From NCBI GenBank assembly GCA_009772935.1, contig WOUR01000028.1, forward strand, positions 56,174 through 120,173: a stretch of DNA of 64,000 bases, given 5' to 3'. The notes under the pieces are model-generated. The model saw only the letters and a list, made by a program, of their open reading frames with translations. It was not told the DNA's origin and ran no database searches. This document shows, in pieces, positions 28,670 through 36,916 of the stretch. This stretch comes from Rhodospirillaceae bacterium. GTDB lineage: Bacteria; Pseudomonadota; Alphaproteobacteria; Reyranellales; Reyranellaceae. Position 1 is the stretch's first letter. Every line of letters begins with the position of its first letter. Position numbers and translations under genes: made by a program.

Positions 28670-29796
28670 CAGGCGGCGAACTCCTTGCGGATCGCCTCGC
28701 TGTGCTGGCCGAGCGCCGGCACGTCGCCCAGCCGTTCGGGCTCGCCGGTATAGGACGCGGCGAGCGCCGGGATCGAGACGTCCTTGCCGTCGATCGAGTT
28801 GAAGCCGGTGCGGCGCAGCTGCGGATGGGTCGTCAGGTCCTTGACGCTGCTGACCCGCGCCCAGGCGATCTGCGCCGCTTCGAGGCGGGCCGAGAGATCG
28901 GCGAAGGTCTGCGACGCGAAGCTCTTCGCCACGATGGCGTTGGTGTCGTCGCGCCGCGCGTTGCGTGCCTTCCCGGTCGCATAGTCCGGGTCCTTCTCGA
29001 GGCCGGGCCGGTCGATGACGCCGTGGCACAGGCGCTCGAACTCGCGATCGTTCTGGATCGAGATCAGCACAGGCACCTTGTCCGAGGTCGGATAGACGCC
29101 ATAGGGCGCGATGAACGGATGGGTGAGGCCGAGCCGCGGCCATTCATAGTTGGAATATTCCATGCCGAGCAGCGGCACCGTCATCCATTCGGCCATCGAG
29201 GAGAAGAGCGAGACCGAGATGGCGCGGCCCTCGCCGGTCCGGCCGCGGGCGATCAGCGCCTCCAGCACGGCGGCATGGGCGTACATGCCGGTGCCGATGT
29301 CGGTGGCGGAGATGCCGACCCGGCCCGGCGCGTGTTCGGTACCGGTGATCGAGGCCAGCCCGCTCTCGGCCTGAACCAGCAGGTCGTAGGCACGGCGGTT
29401 CCTGTAGGGCCCATGATCGCCATAGCCCGAGATGTCGACGGTGATCAGCTTTTTGTGCGCGGCGCGCATGGCGGCGGAGCCGAAGCCCGCGCGCTCGGCC
29501 GCGCCCGGGGCCAGGTTCTGGATCAGCACGTCGGCCTTGGCGATCAACCGGTGCAGCAGGGCGAGGTCGTCCTTGGCCTTGAAGTCGAGGGTGAGGGACT
29601 GCTTGCCGCGGTTCAGCCAGACGAAGTAGCTCGACTGGCCGTGCACATAGCCGTCGTAGCCGCGGGCGAAGTCGCCCTCGGGCCGTTCGATCTTGATGAC
29701 CCGGGCGCCGGCGTCCGCCAGCCGGGCGGCGCAATAGGGGGCGGCCACCGCCTGCTCGACACTCACCACCAGCAGACCGTCCAGCGCTCCAGCCAT
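28669..29796 (-). CDS. Class III CoA-transferase (CaiB/BaiF family)
   Basis: 375 aa CoA-transferase that moves CoA between carboxylic acids through an aspartyl-CoA intermediate. VSVEQAVAAPYCAARLADAGARVIKIERP is the family opening (residues about 10-38), and the catalytic Asp is likely in YDLLVQAESGL; the C-terminal LTTHPQLRRTGF is also typical. ATG at 29796 directly follows a GTG at 29799, either of which could start it. It precedes the HcaT-like transporter gene and is divergent from a second CoA-transferase at 29939. Confidence 0.92.
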   Translation of the reverse strand: MAGALDGLLVVSVEQAVAAPYCAARLADAGARVIKIERPEGDFARGYDGYVHGQSSYFVWLNRGKQSLTLDFKAKDDLALLHRLIAKADVLIQNLAPGAAERAGFGSAAMRAAHKKLITVDISGYGDHGPYRNRRAYDLLVQAESGLASITGTEHAPGRVGISATDIGTGMYAHAAVLEALIARGRTGEGRAISVSLFSSMAEWMTVPLLGMEYSNYEWPRLGLTHPFIAPYGVYPTSDKVPVLISIQNDREFERLCHGVIDRPGLEKDPDYATGKARNARRDDTNAIVAKSFASQTFADLSARLEAAQIAWARVSSVKDLTTHPQLRRTGFNSIDGKDVSIPALAASYTGEPERLGDVPALGQHSEAIRKEFAA

Positions 29797-29938
29797 CACG
29801 AGACCCCAATTTCCAGAAATGCCCCGCGCATCGCACCGCGAAGCGCCTCGGGACGAGGTGTTACTGTAGGACTACCATTTCGCAAAGGGCGATGGCACGG
29901 TCCGGGCAAGATCAAAACGTCATAGCGGGGACGAGGAA

Positions 29939-31150
29939 ATGCCGGGACCATTGCAGGGCGTGCGGGTGATCGATCTGACGGCCGTTCTCTTGGGGCCGTT
30001 CGCCACGCAGCATCTGGCCGACATGGGCGCCGACGTGATCAAGGTCGAGCCGCCGGAAGGCGACCTATTGCGCGCCTCGGGCGGCAGCCTCGGCAACGCG
30101 CCGGCCATGGGTCCGATCTACCTGGCGGCCAACCGCAACAAGCGCTCGATCTGCCTCGACCTCAAGAAGCCGGCCGCCTGCGCCGTCCTGAAGGACATGA
30201 TCAAGGACGCCGATCTCTTCATCCACAACAGTCGGCCGCAGGCAATCGAGCGGCTGGGCCTGGGCTACGAGGAGCTCAAGAAGATCAATCCCTCGATCAT
30301 CTATGCCTATTCGCTGGGCTATGCGCGCAAGGGGCCCTACGGCCACAAGCCGGCCTTCGACGACCTGGTGCAGGGCGTCTCGGGCGCGGCCTCGCTGCAG
30401 AGCCGGGTGGACGGGCTGCCGCCGCGCTTCATGCCGAGCCTGATCGCCGACAAGACGACCGGACTGCATCTCTGCATCGCCGTGCTGGGCGCGCTCTACC
30501 ATCGCAAGTGCACGGGCGAGGGGCAGATGATCGAGGTGCCGATGCTCGAGACCCTGGCCTCATTCTGGCTGACCGAGCACCTGTTCGGTGCCACCTGGAC
30601 GCCTGAGCGCGCGCCCATGGGCTACGACCGCATCATCAACAAGTTCCGCCATCCCTTCCCGACGAAGGACGGCTACATCTGCGCGCTGCCCTATACCGAC
30701 GCGCATTGGGTCAAGTTCTTCGAACTGGCGGAGCGGCCCGATCTCGCGAAGGAGAAGAGGTTCGTCGACCGCATGGAGCGGGCCAAGAATTTCAGTGAGC
30801 TGTACCAGGTGCTGGCCGAGTTGCTGAAGCATCGCCCGACGCAGGAATGGCTCGACATGTTCGACGAGGCCGACATCCCCGCCATGCCGGTGCGCACCCT
30901 CGAGGAGCTGAAGGACGACCCGCACCTAAAGGCGACGGGCTTCTTCACCGAGCGCGAGCACCCGACCGAGGGCCCGATCACCACCTTCGCCAGCCCGCTC
31001 GACTTCGAGAAGACCAAGGTCGAATTTCGCCGCCACGCGCCGCCCCTGGGCCGTGACGGCGTCGAGGTCCTGCGCGAGGCCGGCCTCAGCGACGAGACAA
31101 TCGAGAAGCTCAGGGCGGACAAGGTGCTGATCGTGCCGGGAGAGTGCTAG
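29939..31150 (+). CDS. Class III CoA-transferase (CaiB/BaiF family)
   Basis: 403 aa CoA-transferase. GVRVIDLTAVLLGPFATQHLADMGADVIKVEPP opens the protein (part shown, residues 7-40), with PAFDDLVQGVSG carrying the catalytic Asp and the DDPHLKATGFF tail motif. It is a diverged paralogue of the protein encoded at 28669-29796, in the opposite direction, and shares its promoter gap (142 bases). Substrate unknown. The last four bases overlap the DUF2867 gene stop through CTAG. Confidence 0.93.
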   Translation: MPGPLQGVRVIDLTAVLLGPFATQHLADMGADVIKVEPPEGDLLRASGGSLGNAPAMGPIYLAANRNKRSICLDLKKPAACAVLKDMIKDADLFIHNSRPQAIERLGLGYEELKKINPSIIYAYSLGYARKGPYGHKPAFDDLVQGVSGAASLQSRVDGLPPRFMPSLIADKTTGLHLCIAVLGALYHRKCTGEGQMIEVPMLETLASFWLTEHLFGATWTPERAPMGYDRIINKFRHPFPTKDGYICALPYTDAHWVKFFELAERPDLAKEKRFVDRMERAKNFSELYQVLAELLKHRPTQEWLDMFDEADIPAMPVRTLEELKDDPHLKATGFFTEREHPTEGPITTFASPLDFEKTKVEFRRHAPPLGRDGVEVLREAGLSDETIEKLRADKVLIVPGEC

Positions 31151-31617
31151 AAGCGGCGGCGCAGACGGCGCAGTGCGTCGGTCACGATGAGGACGTGAAA
31201 AGGAAGTATGGCCGCGAGATAGAGGCGGCCCAACAAGTTGTGGCAGCGCACGACCGTCGTGGCGACGAGCGTCCTGTCGGCACGGCGCAGCAGGACCGAA
31301 GCCCGGAAATCGAGGTGGCGGTCGTCGGCGCCCAGGACGATCTCGTCGGCCGAGCGCGACAGGATGGGGAAGAAGGCGATGCGCTCGCCGGCACTCAAGG
31401 CGTGCGAGCCCTTTACGCCGAACGGCGCCATCACCCGATCGCGGACCGCCAGCAGGATCGTGAACCACACGGGCGGATCGGCGAAGAGGAGGGTGGCGAG
31501 GGTGTCGACACCGGTCGGCGCGTCCGGCGGCAGGGTGACGGCAAAACTGTCGGTCAGGCTGGCACCGGCATACCAGTCACTGAGGCAACTCTCGGCGGGC
31601 GGGGCGATACGGCTCAT
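31147..31617 (-). CDS. DUF2867 domain protein
   Basis: 156 aa protein of the DUF2867 family, usually found alone or fused to a NAD-binding epimerase. WFTILLAVRDRVMAPFGV, the LGADDRHLDFRASVLL strand pair and the C-terminal GRLYLAAILPFHVLIV match the family. Function unknown. It ends against the CoA-transferase with a shared CTAG and is downstream of ompW in the same direction, separated by two hairpins. Confidence 0.85.
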   Translation of the reverse strand: MSRIAPPAESCLSDWYAGASLTDSFAVTLPPDAPTGVDTLATLLFADPPVWFTILLAVRDRVMAPFGVKGSHALSAGERIAFFPILSRSADEIVLGADDRHLDFRASVLLRRADRTLVATTVVRCHNLLGRLYLAAILPFHVLIVTDALRRLRRRF

Positions 31618-31636
31618 GGGACGGAGTATGGGAACA

Positions 31637-31672
31637 GGTCCCGGAGAGTACCCCGGGACCCGCTGACGCGGG
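31637..31672. terminator. Two hairpins between ompW and DUF2867, possible terminator
   Basis: GGTCCCGG (31637-31644) pairs with CCGGGACC (31653-31660) over an 8-base loop, and CCCGC-TGAC-GCGGG overlaps it at 31659-31672. On the minus strand this lies 52 or so bases after the ompW stop and 20 before the DUF2867 start. No T-run follows, so termination is not certain. Confidence 0.4.
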
Positions 31673-31723
31673 ACGATCTGTCCTGCGCGAAACCGGCCTG
31701 AGCGACGCCGACGCCCGCTGAGC

Positions 31724-32413
31724 CTAGAACCTGTAGGTCACGCCGGCGCCGATGATCCACGGATCGATGGCCGCCGTCCCGGTCACCGGGATCGTGTTGT
31801 TGACCGTGGCATTGTAGGTCGGCCGCAGGAGGTACTTCTTGACGTCGAAGTTCACGCCCCAGTGCTTGTCGAACATGTAGTCAAACCCGACCTGGAAGGC
31901 GCCGCCGACGGTATTGTTTATGCTGAGGTTCGTCACCCCGAGCCCATTGGTCGGCGTATAGCCGGCGCTCTGTCCGAAGAAGATCGTGTAGTTCACGCCA
32001 ATGCCGATATAGGGCTTGAACGGACCGAAATCGGTGAAGTGCCATTGCGCCAGCAAGGTCGGCGGCAGGAGCCACGCCCTGCCGATGTTGGTGTTCGCTA
32101 AGGCGCCGGTGCCGGTGATGTTGTGGGGCGTGACGCCCAGAATGAGTTCGGCCGCGACGTTGGGCGTGAAGTAGTAGCTGATGTCGAGTTCGGGGACGAT
32201 CGAGTTGCCGATCGACAGGCCTGAATTGGGAGTCGAGAGCGCGGGCACGCCCTGCACGTTCACCGTGCTCCCGGACGAGGCCGGAAGGACGCCCAGCGCA
32301 CGCACGCGCACTTGCCAGGGGCTTTGGGTATCGTCGGCCTTGGCTGCCTGCCCAAGCGAACAGACCATCAGGGCTGCCGCAACCATCGTCCCAGCGACCG
32401 AAACTTTCCGCAT
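31724..32413 (-). CDS. ompW: OmpW-family outer-membrane protein
   Basis: 229 aa eight-stranded beta-barrel. The signal peptide (SVAGTMVAAALMVCSLGQAAKA) precedes WQVRVRALGVLPASSGSTV, the OmpW opening; VPELDISYYFTPNVAAELIL and the terminal aromatic residue in GAGVTYRF fit the family's barrel and C-terminal assembly signal. OmpW proteins carry small hydrophobic compounds across the outer membrane. GGGAG precedes the ATG. An FNR/FixK-type box lies 57-70 bases upstream, implying induction at low oxygen, as reported for E. coli ompW. Confidence 0.94.
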   Translation of the reverse strand: MRKVSVAGTMVAAALMVCSLGQAAKADDTQSPWQVRVRALGVLPASSGSTVNVQGVPALSTPNSGLSIGNSIVPELDISYYFTPNVAAELILGVTPHNITGTGALANTNIGRAWLLPPTLLAQWHFTDFGPFKPYIGIGVNYTIFFGQSAGYTPTNGLGVTNLSINNTVGGAFQVGFDYMFDKHWGVNFDVKKYLLRPTYNATVNNTIPVTGTAAIDPWIIGAGVTYRF

Positions 32414-32469
32414 CTGTACTCTCCCGTATTACGCCGGGCGGAGTGAACGCCATTACGCCGAGTAGGGAC

Positions 32470-32483
32470 TTGACCTGGATCAA
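32470..32483 (-). promoter_or_regulatory. FNR/FixK-type box upstream of ompW
   Basis: On the minus strand TTGATCCAGGTCAA matches the anaerobic-regulator consensus TTGAT-N4-ATCAA at 9 of 10 positions. It is centred 63 bases before the ompW ATG. With the family's usual -41.5 centre, transcription would start about 22 bases before the ATG, a reasonable leader length. Regulation by an FNR- or FixK-like protein is inferred. Confidence 0.7.
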
Positions 32484-32640
32484 TGGTTGCAAGGCTGCCG
32501 GCGATGACGTGGGATTTTCTTACGGAAAGCCGTTCCGCATCTCGGCGCGGATGATCGCCAGTCGATTTATCCGCGCTTGTCCCCGTCGGCCTCGTGGCTA
32601 AACTCCGGCCAAATCGAAAATGCCTCCTCGGGAGGGGAAC

Positions 32641-33837
32641 ATGGACCTCGCTTTCACGCCTGAAGAACAGAAATTCGCCGACGAGGTGCGTGCCTTCGTG
32701 CGCGCCAACCTGCCGGCTGACGTGCGCGACAAGGTGAAGAACGGCAAGCACCTGATCCGCGACGACTACATGCGCTGGCAACAGGCGCTCGGGAAGAAGG
32801 GCTGGCTGGTCTACACTTGGCCAAAGAAGCATGGCGGCCCGGGCTTCACGCCGGCCCAGCGCTACATCTTCGAGAACATCTGCGCCGAGGAATATGCGCC
32901 GGGCATCATCCCGTTCGGCACCAAGATGGTCGGCCCGGTGATCTACACCTTCGGCACCGAGGCGCAGAAGGAGAAGTATCTCCCGGCGATCCGCGAGAGC
33001 ACCGTGTGGTGGTGCCAGGGCTATTCCGAGCCGGGCTCGGGCTCCGATCTCGCCAGCCTACGCACCAAGGCGGAGAAGGACGGCGACCATTACATCGTGA
33101 ACGGGTCGAAGACCTGGAACACGATGGGCCACTGGGCCGACTGGATCTTCTGTCTCGTGCGCACCGATTCCAAGGCCAAGCCGCAGGAGGGCATCTCCTT
33201 CCTGCTGATCGACATGAAGACGCCCGGCATCACCGTGAAGCCGATCATCATGGCCGATGGCGGCCACGAGGTGAACGAGGTGTTCTTCGACAACGTCAAG
33301 GTTCCGGTCGAAAATCTGGTCGGCAAGGAGAACGAGGGCTGGACCTGCGCCAAGTTCCTGCTGGCCAACGAGCGGCTGGGCATCGCCGCGGTGCCGCAGT
33401 CCAAGCGCGGCGTCGAGGCGCTGAAGGACATCGCCCGGGTCGAGCAGGACAACGGCAAGCCGCTGATCGAGAACCAGGCCTTTGCCGAGAAGATCGCCGA
33501 CCTCGAGATCCAGGTGACGGCGCTCGAATTCACGGAGCTGCGCGTGCTGTCGCAGATGGCGCAGGGCGGCCAGCCCGGTCCGGAAGTGTCGGGTCTCAAG
33601 ATCCGCGGCTCGGAGATCCAGCAACGCATCACCGAACTCACGATGGAAGCGGTCGGGGAATATTCCGCGCCGTACCTGCCGGGCCTCTTGTGGCAGGGCA
33701 CCAACGAGGAGCCGGTCGGTCCCGACTACGCCCATCTCGCCGCCCCGCGCTACTTCAATACGCGCAAGACCACGATCTACGGCGGCAGCAACGAGATCCA
33801 GAAGGGGATCATCAGCAAGATGGTGTTGGGGCTGTGA
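32641..33837 (+). CDS. Acyl-CoA dehydrogenase, large-subunit type (copy 1)
   Basis: 398 aa acyl-CoA dehydrogenase. PEEQKFADEVRAFVRANLP opens it, WCQGYSEPGSGSDLASL is the FAD/substrate motif, and the C-terminal TIYGGSNEIQKGIISKMVLGL matches the PimC-like large subunit class. Those pair with a shorter dehydrogenase in an alpha2-beta2 enzyme. The protein is a near duplicate of the one at 34431-35627 with equal length. The ATG at 32641 has an AGGGGAAC ribosome site. It is divergent from ompW. No substrate can be named. Confidence 0.95.
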   Translation: MDLAFTPEEQKFADEVRAFVRANLPADVRDKVKNGKHLIRDDYMRWQQALGKKGWLVYTWPKKHGGPGFTPAQRYIFENICAEEYAPGIIPFGTKMVGPVIYTFGTEAQKEKYLPAIRESTVWWCQGYSEPGSGSDLASLRTKAEKDGDHYIVNGSKTWNTMGHWADWIFCLVRTDSKAKPQEGISFLLIDMKTPGITVKPIIMADGGHEVNEVFFDNVKVPVENLVGKENEGWTCAKFLLANERLGIAAVPQSKRGVEALKDIARVEQDNGKPLIENQAFAEKIADLEIQVTALEFTELRVLSQMAQGGQPGPEVSGLKIRGSEIQQRITELTMEAVGEYSAPYLPGLLWQGTNEEPVGPDYAHLAAPRYFNTRKTTIYGGSNEIQKGIISKMVLGL

Positions 33838-33904
33838 GCGGCCTCCCGCAGCGCCTCGATCCTGTCCTCAAGTCGTAGCATCGCCGCACAGGAGGAGCCG
33901 CTTC

Positions 33905-34423
33905 ATGGCCATTTCCCTCTACGACCTCAGCGTCGTGTCGTTCCTGCAGGTACTGGGTGGCGTCGAAGGATTCCTCGCCAAGGGCCTCGCCCATTGCAAG
34001 GAGAAGGGCCTCGATCCCAACGAGATCGTGGAGACCAGGTTGTTTCCCGACATGGCACCGTTCCGCTTCCAGATCGTCTCGGCGGCGCACCACTCCGCCG
34101 CAGGCGTGAAGGGCGCGATGGCCGGCGCCTTCTCCCCTCCAAGACCCGCGGGTGAGGACTATGCCGGCTTGCAGAAACTGGTGAGCGACGCGAAGGCCAC
34201 GCTCGAGGCGATCAAGCCCGACGAGGTCAACGCCATCGAGGGCCGGGACGTGATCTTCTCTCTCGGCGACCGGAAGATCCCGTTCAAGGCGGAAGGCTTC
34301 CTGATGTCGTTCTCGCTGCCGAACTTCTATTTCCATGCCACCACCGCATACGACATCCTGCGCCAGAAGGGTGTCCCGCTGGGCAAGCGCGACTTTCTCG
34401 GCAAGATGCGAATTGCGAGCTGA
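33905..34423 (+). CDS. DUF1993 family protein
   Basis: 172 aa protein of the DUF1993 family (DinB-like four-helix fold). SLYDLSVVSFLQVLGGVEGFLAKG and the C-terminal FSLPNFYFHATTAYDILR, GVPLGKRDFLG are the family hallmarks. Function is unknown. It sits between two duplicated acyl-CoA dehydrogenase genes, 7 bases before the second, so it is very likely in one operon with them. Confidence 0.9.
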   Translation: MAISLYDLSVVSFLQVLGGVEGFLAKGLAHCKEKGLDPNEIVETRLFPDMAPFRFQIVSAAHHSAAGVKGAMAGAFSPPRPAGEDYAGLQKLVSDAKATLEAIKPDEVNAIEGRDVIFSLGDRKIPFKAEGFLMSFSLPNFYFHATTAYDILRQKGVPLGKRDFLGKMRIAS

Positions 34424-34430
34424 TCCCGAA

Positions 34431-35627
34431 ATGAACCTCACCCTCAGCCCTGAACACCAGACCTTCGCCGACGAGGTGCGCGCCTTCGCGCGCGAGAACC
34501 TCTCGCCGGCGACCCGCGAGAAGACCTTCTCGGGCAAGCACTACGACAAGGACGACCACATCGTGTGGCAGAAGGCCCTCGGGAAGAAGGGCTGGCTCGC
34601 TTACACCTGGCCTAAGAAATACGGCGGGCCGGGTTGGGACGTGACGCAGCGCTTCCTGTTCGAGAACGTGCTGGCGGAGGAGGGCGCGCCGCGCATCCTG
34701 CCGTTCGGCCCGAAGATGGTCGGACCGGTGATCTACACCTTCGGCACGGAAGAGCAGAAGGAGCGCTTCCTGCCGGGCATCCGCAGCTCCGACGTTTCGT
34801 GGTGCCAGGGCTATTCCGAGCCGGGCGCCGGCTCCGACCTGGCCAACCTGCGCACCCGCGCCGTACGCGAGGGCGACCACTACATCGTGAATGGCCAGAA
34901 GACCTGGACCTCGTTCGCGCACTGGGGCGACTGGATCTTCTGCCTGGTGCGGACCAATCCGGACGCCAAGCCACAGGAGGGCATCTCCTTCTTGCTGATC
35001 GACATGAAGAGCCCGGGCGTCACCGTGCGGCCGATCATCATGACCGACGGCGCCCATCACGTGAACGACGTGTTCCTCGACAATGTGAAGGTCCCGGTCG
35101 AGAACCTGATCGGCAAGGAGAACGAGGGCTGGACCTGCGCCAAGTTCCTGCTGGCCAACGAGCGGCTGGGCATCGCCGAGGTTCCGTCCTCCAAGCGCGG
35201 CGTCTCGATGCTGCGCCAGATCGCCCGCATCGAGCCGCAGGATGGCGGCACGCTGGCAGACGATCCCGCCTTCACGGCGCAGATCGCCGACATCGACCTG
35301 CAAGTCCAGGCGCTGGAGATGAGCGAGCTGCGCGTGCTCTCGACCATGGCCCAGGGCGGAGCGCCCGGTCCTGAGGTCTCGACGCTCAAGGTGCGCGGCT
35401 CGGAGATCCAGCAGCGCATCGCGGAACTGACGATGGAGGCGGTGGGCGAGTATGCCCAGCCCTACCAGCCCGGCATGCTGTTCCACGACACGAACGAGAC
35501 CCCGATCGGGCCCGACCACGCCCCGCCGGCCGCACCGCGCTATTTCAACATGCGCAAGACCAGCATCTATGGCGGCAGCACCGAGATTCAGAAGAACATC
35601 GTCTCGAAGATGGTGCTTGGCCTCTGA
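34431..35627 (+). CDS. Acyl-CoA dehydrogenase, large-subunit type (copy 2)
   Basis: 398 aa, clearly a duplicate of the protein at 32641-33837: both share WCQGYSEPG-GSDLA, the ENEGWTCAKFLLANERLGIA stretch and KMVLGL ends. This copy is followed 40 bases later by a short-subunit acyl-CoA dehydrogenase, the arrangement of two-subunit enzymes such as pimeloyl-CoA dehydrogenase (PimC/PimD). The ATG at 34431 begins MNLTLSPEHQTF; the in-frame upstream stretch lies inside DUF1993. Substrate inferred only as a CoA thioester. Confidence 0.95.
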   Translation: MNLTLSPEHQTFADEVRAFARENLSPATREKTFSGKHYDKDDHIVWQKALGKKGWLAYTWPKKYGGPGWDVTQRFLFENVLAEEGAPRILPFGPKMVGPVIYTFGTEEQKERFLPGIRSSDVSWCQGYSEPGAGSDLANLRTRAVREGDHYIVNGQKTWTSFAHWGDWIFCLVRTNPDAKPQEGISFLLIDMKSPGVTVRPIIMTDGAHHVNDVFLDNVKVPVENLIGKENEGWTCAKFLLANERLGIAEVPSSKRGVSMLRQIARIEPQDGGTLADDPAFTAQIADIDLQVQALEMSELRVLSTMAQGGAPGPEVSTLKVRGSEIQQRIAELTMEAVGEYAQPYQPGMLFHDTNETPIGPDHAPPAAPRYFNMRKTSIYGGSTEIQKNIVSKMVLGL

Positions 35628-35667
35628 CGGGGGCTATAACCGCATCCAAGAATTCCGGAGGAGAAAC

Positions 35668-36810
35668 ATGGATCTGTCCCTTTCCGACGAACAGAAGCAG
35701 CTGCAGGAATCGGCCGAGCGCTTCGCACGAGAGAAGTACACGTTCGAGAACCGCCGCAAGATCGTGGCGACCGAGCGTGGCTGGCTGCCCGAGAACTGGG
35801 CGCAGTTCGCCGAACTGGGCTGGCTCGGCATGGCCTTCTCGGAAGAGGATGGCGGTTACGGCGGCGGTCCGATCGAGACGATGATCGTCATGGAGCAGTT
35901 CGGTAAGGGCTTGGTGCTCGAGCCGTTCCTGCCGACGGTGGTGCTGGGCGGTGGCATGATCGCCCGCGCCGGCTCCGCGGCCCAGAAGGCCGCCCTGCTG
36001 GCGCCGATGATCGAGGGCAAGAAGCAGTTCGCCTTCGCCTGGCTGGAGCGCCAGAGCCGCTACAACCTGGCCGACGTGTCGCTGAAGGCGACCAAGGAAG
36101 GGTCGGGCTGGTCGCTCTCCGGCCACAAGGGCGTAGTCTACAACGCCGCCTCCGCCGACGAGATCATCGTGCTGGCCCGTACCGCCGGCTCGGTGCGCGA
36201 GCCCAAGGGCCTGACCTTGTTCGTGGTCGATGCCAAGGCCAAGGGCCTGTCGCGTCGCGACTATCCGACCCAGGACGCGCTGCGCGCGTCGGAGCTCACC
36301 TTCGACAAGGTTTCCGTCGGCGCCGATGCGGTGCTGGGCAAGGTCGATGATGCCTTCCCGGTCGTCGAAGAGGCGGTCGACCGCGCCATCGTCGCGCTGT
36401 GCGCCGAGGCCACCGGCTGCATGGACGCGATCAACGCCGCCACGCTCGAATACATCAAGACCCGCAAGCAGTTCGGCGTGCCGATCGGCAAGTTCCAGGT
36501 GCTGCAGCACCGCATGGTCGACTGCTTCACCAACGCGCAGGAAGCGCGCTCGATGACGCTGATGGCCTCGCTCAAAATCGATGACAAGGATCCCACGGTG
36601 CGCGCCAAGGCCGCCTCGGGCGCCAAGGTCCAGATCGGCAAGTCGGGCAAGTTCTGCGGCCAGAGCGCAGTGCAGATGCACGGCGGCATGGGCGTCACCG
36701 ACGAGATGGCGGTCAGCCACTACTTCAAGCGGCTGACGATGATCGACCTGATGTTCGGCAACCAGCAGCATCACCTGACGCGCTACAGCAATCTCGCGAT
36801 GGCGGCTTAA
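35668..36810 (+). CDS. Acyl-CoA dehydrogenase, small-subunit type
   Basis: 380 aa acyl-CoA dehydrogenase. DLSLSDEQKQLQESAERF opens it; the FAD-contact region has drifted (the EPGSGSD motif is replaced by WLERQSRYNLADVS), as is usual for the short partner of heteromeric dehydrogenases; QMHGGMGVTDEMAVSHYFKRL closes it. GGAGGAG precedes the ATG at 35668. It probably forms an alpha2-beta2 enzyme with the copy at 34431-35627. Two hairpins follow its stop. Confidence 0.93.
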   Translation: MDLSLSDEQKQLQESAERFAREKYTFENRRKIVATERGWLPENWAQFAELGWLGMAFSEEDGGYGGGPIETMIVMEQFGKGLVLEPFLPTVVLGGGMIARAGSAAQKAALLAPMIEGKKQFAFAWLERQSRYNLADVSLKATKEGSGWSLSGHKGVVYNAASADEIIVLARTAGSVREPKGLTLFVVDAKAKGLSRRDYPTQDALRASELTFDKVSVGADAVLGKVDDAFPVVEEAVDRAIVALCAEATGCMDAINAATLEYIKTRKQFGVPIGKFQVLQHRMVDCFTNAQEARSMTLMASLKIDDKDPTVRAKAASGAKVQIGKSGKFCGQSAVQMHGGMGVTDEMAVSHYFKRLTMIDLMFGNQQHHLTRYSNLAMAA

Positions 36811-36855
36811 GGCGCATTCAAGTGCGCCGGCGGGCGACAGCGCCTTTTGAGGCGC
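36811..36855 (+). terminator. Two hairpins after the acyl-CoA dehydrogenase operon
   Basis: GGCGCA-TTCAAG-TGCGCC (36811-36828) begins at the stop codon, and GCGCC-TTTTGA-GGCGC (36840-36855) follows. Neither is followed by a clean T-run, so this is a possible but weak termination region before the AEC permease gene. Confidence 0.4.
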
Positions 36856-36916
36856 GAAAGCCCGCGCCGTGCAGAAAAGATGAGAACGCGCCACGGGAGT
36901 GGCGCGCCCCCGCCGC

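Noticed and set aside
32414..32640. Possible small RNA or peptide in the ompW/dehydrogenase gap
   Set aside because: Apart from the FNR-type box and promoter-like AT bases, nothing folds well or reads as a gene.
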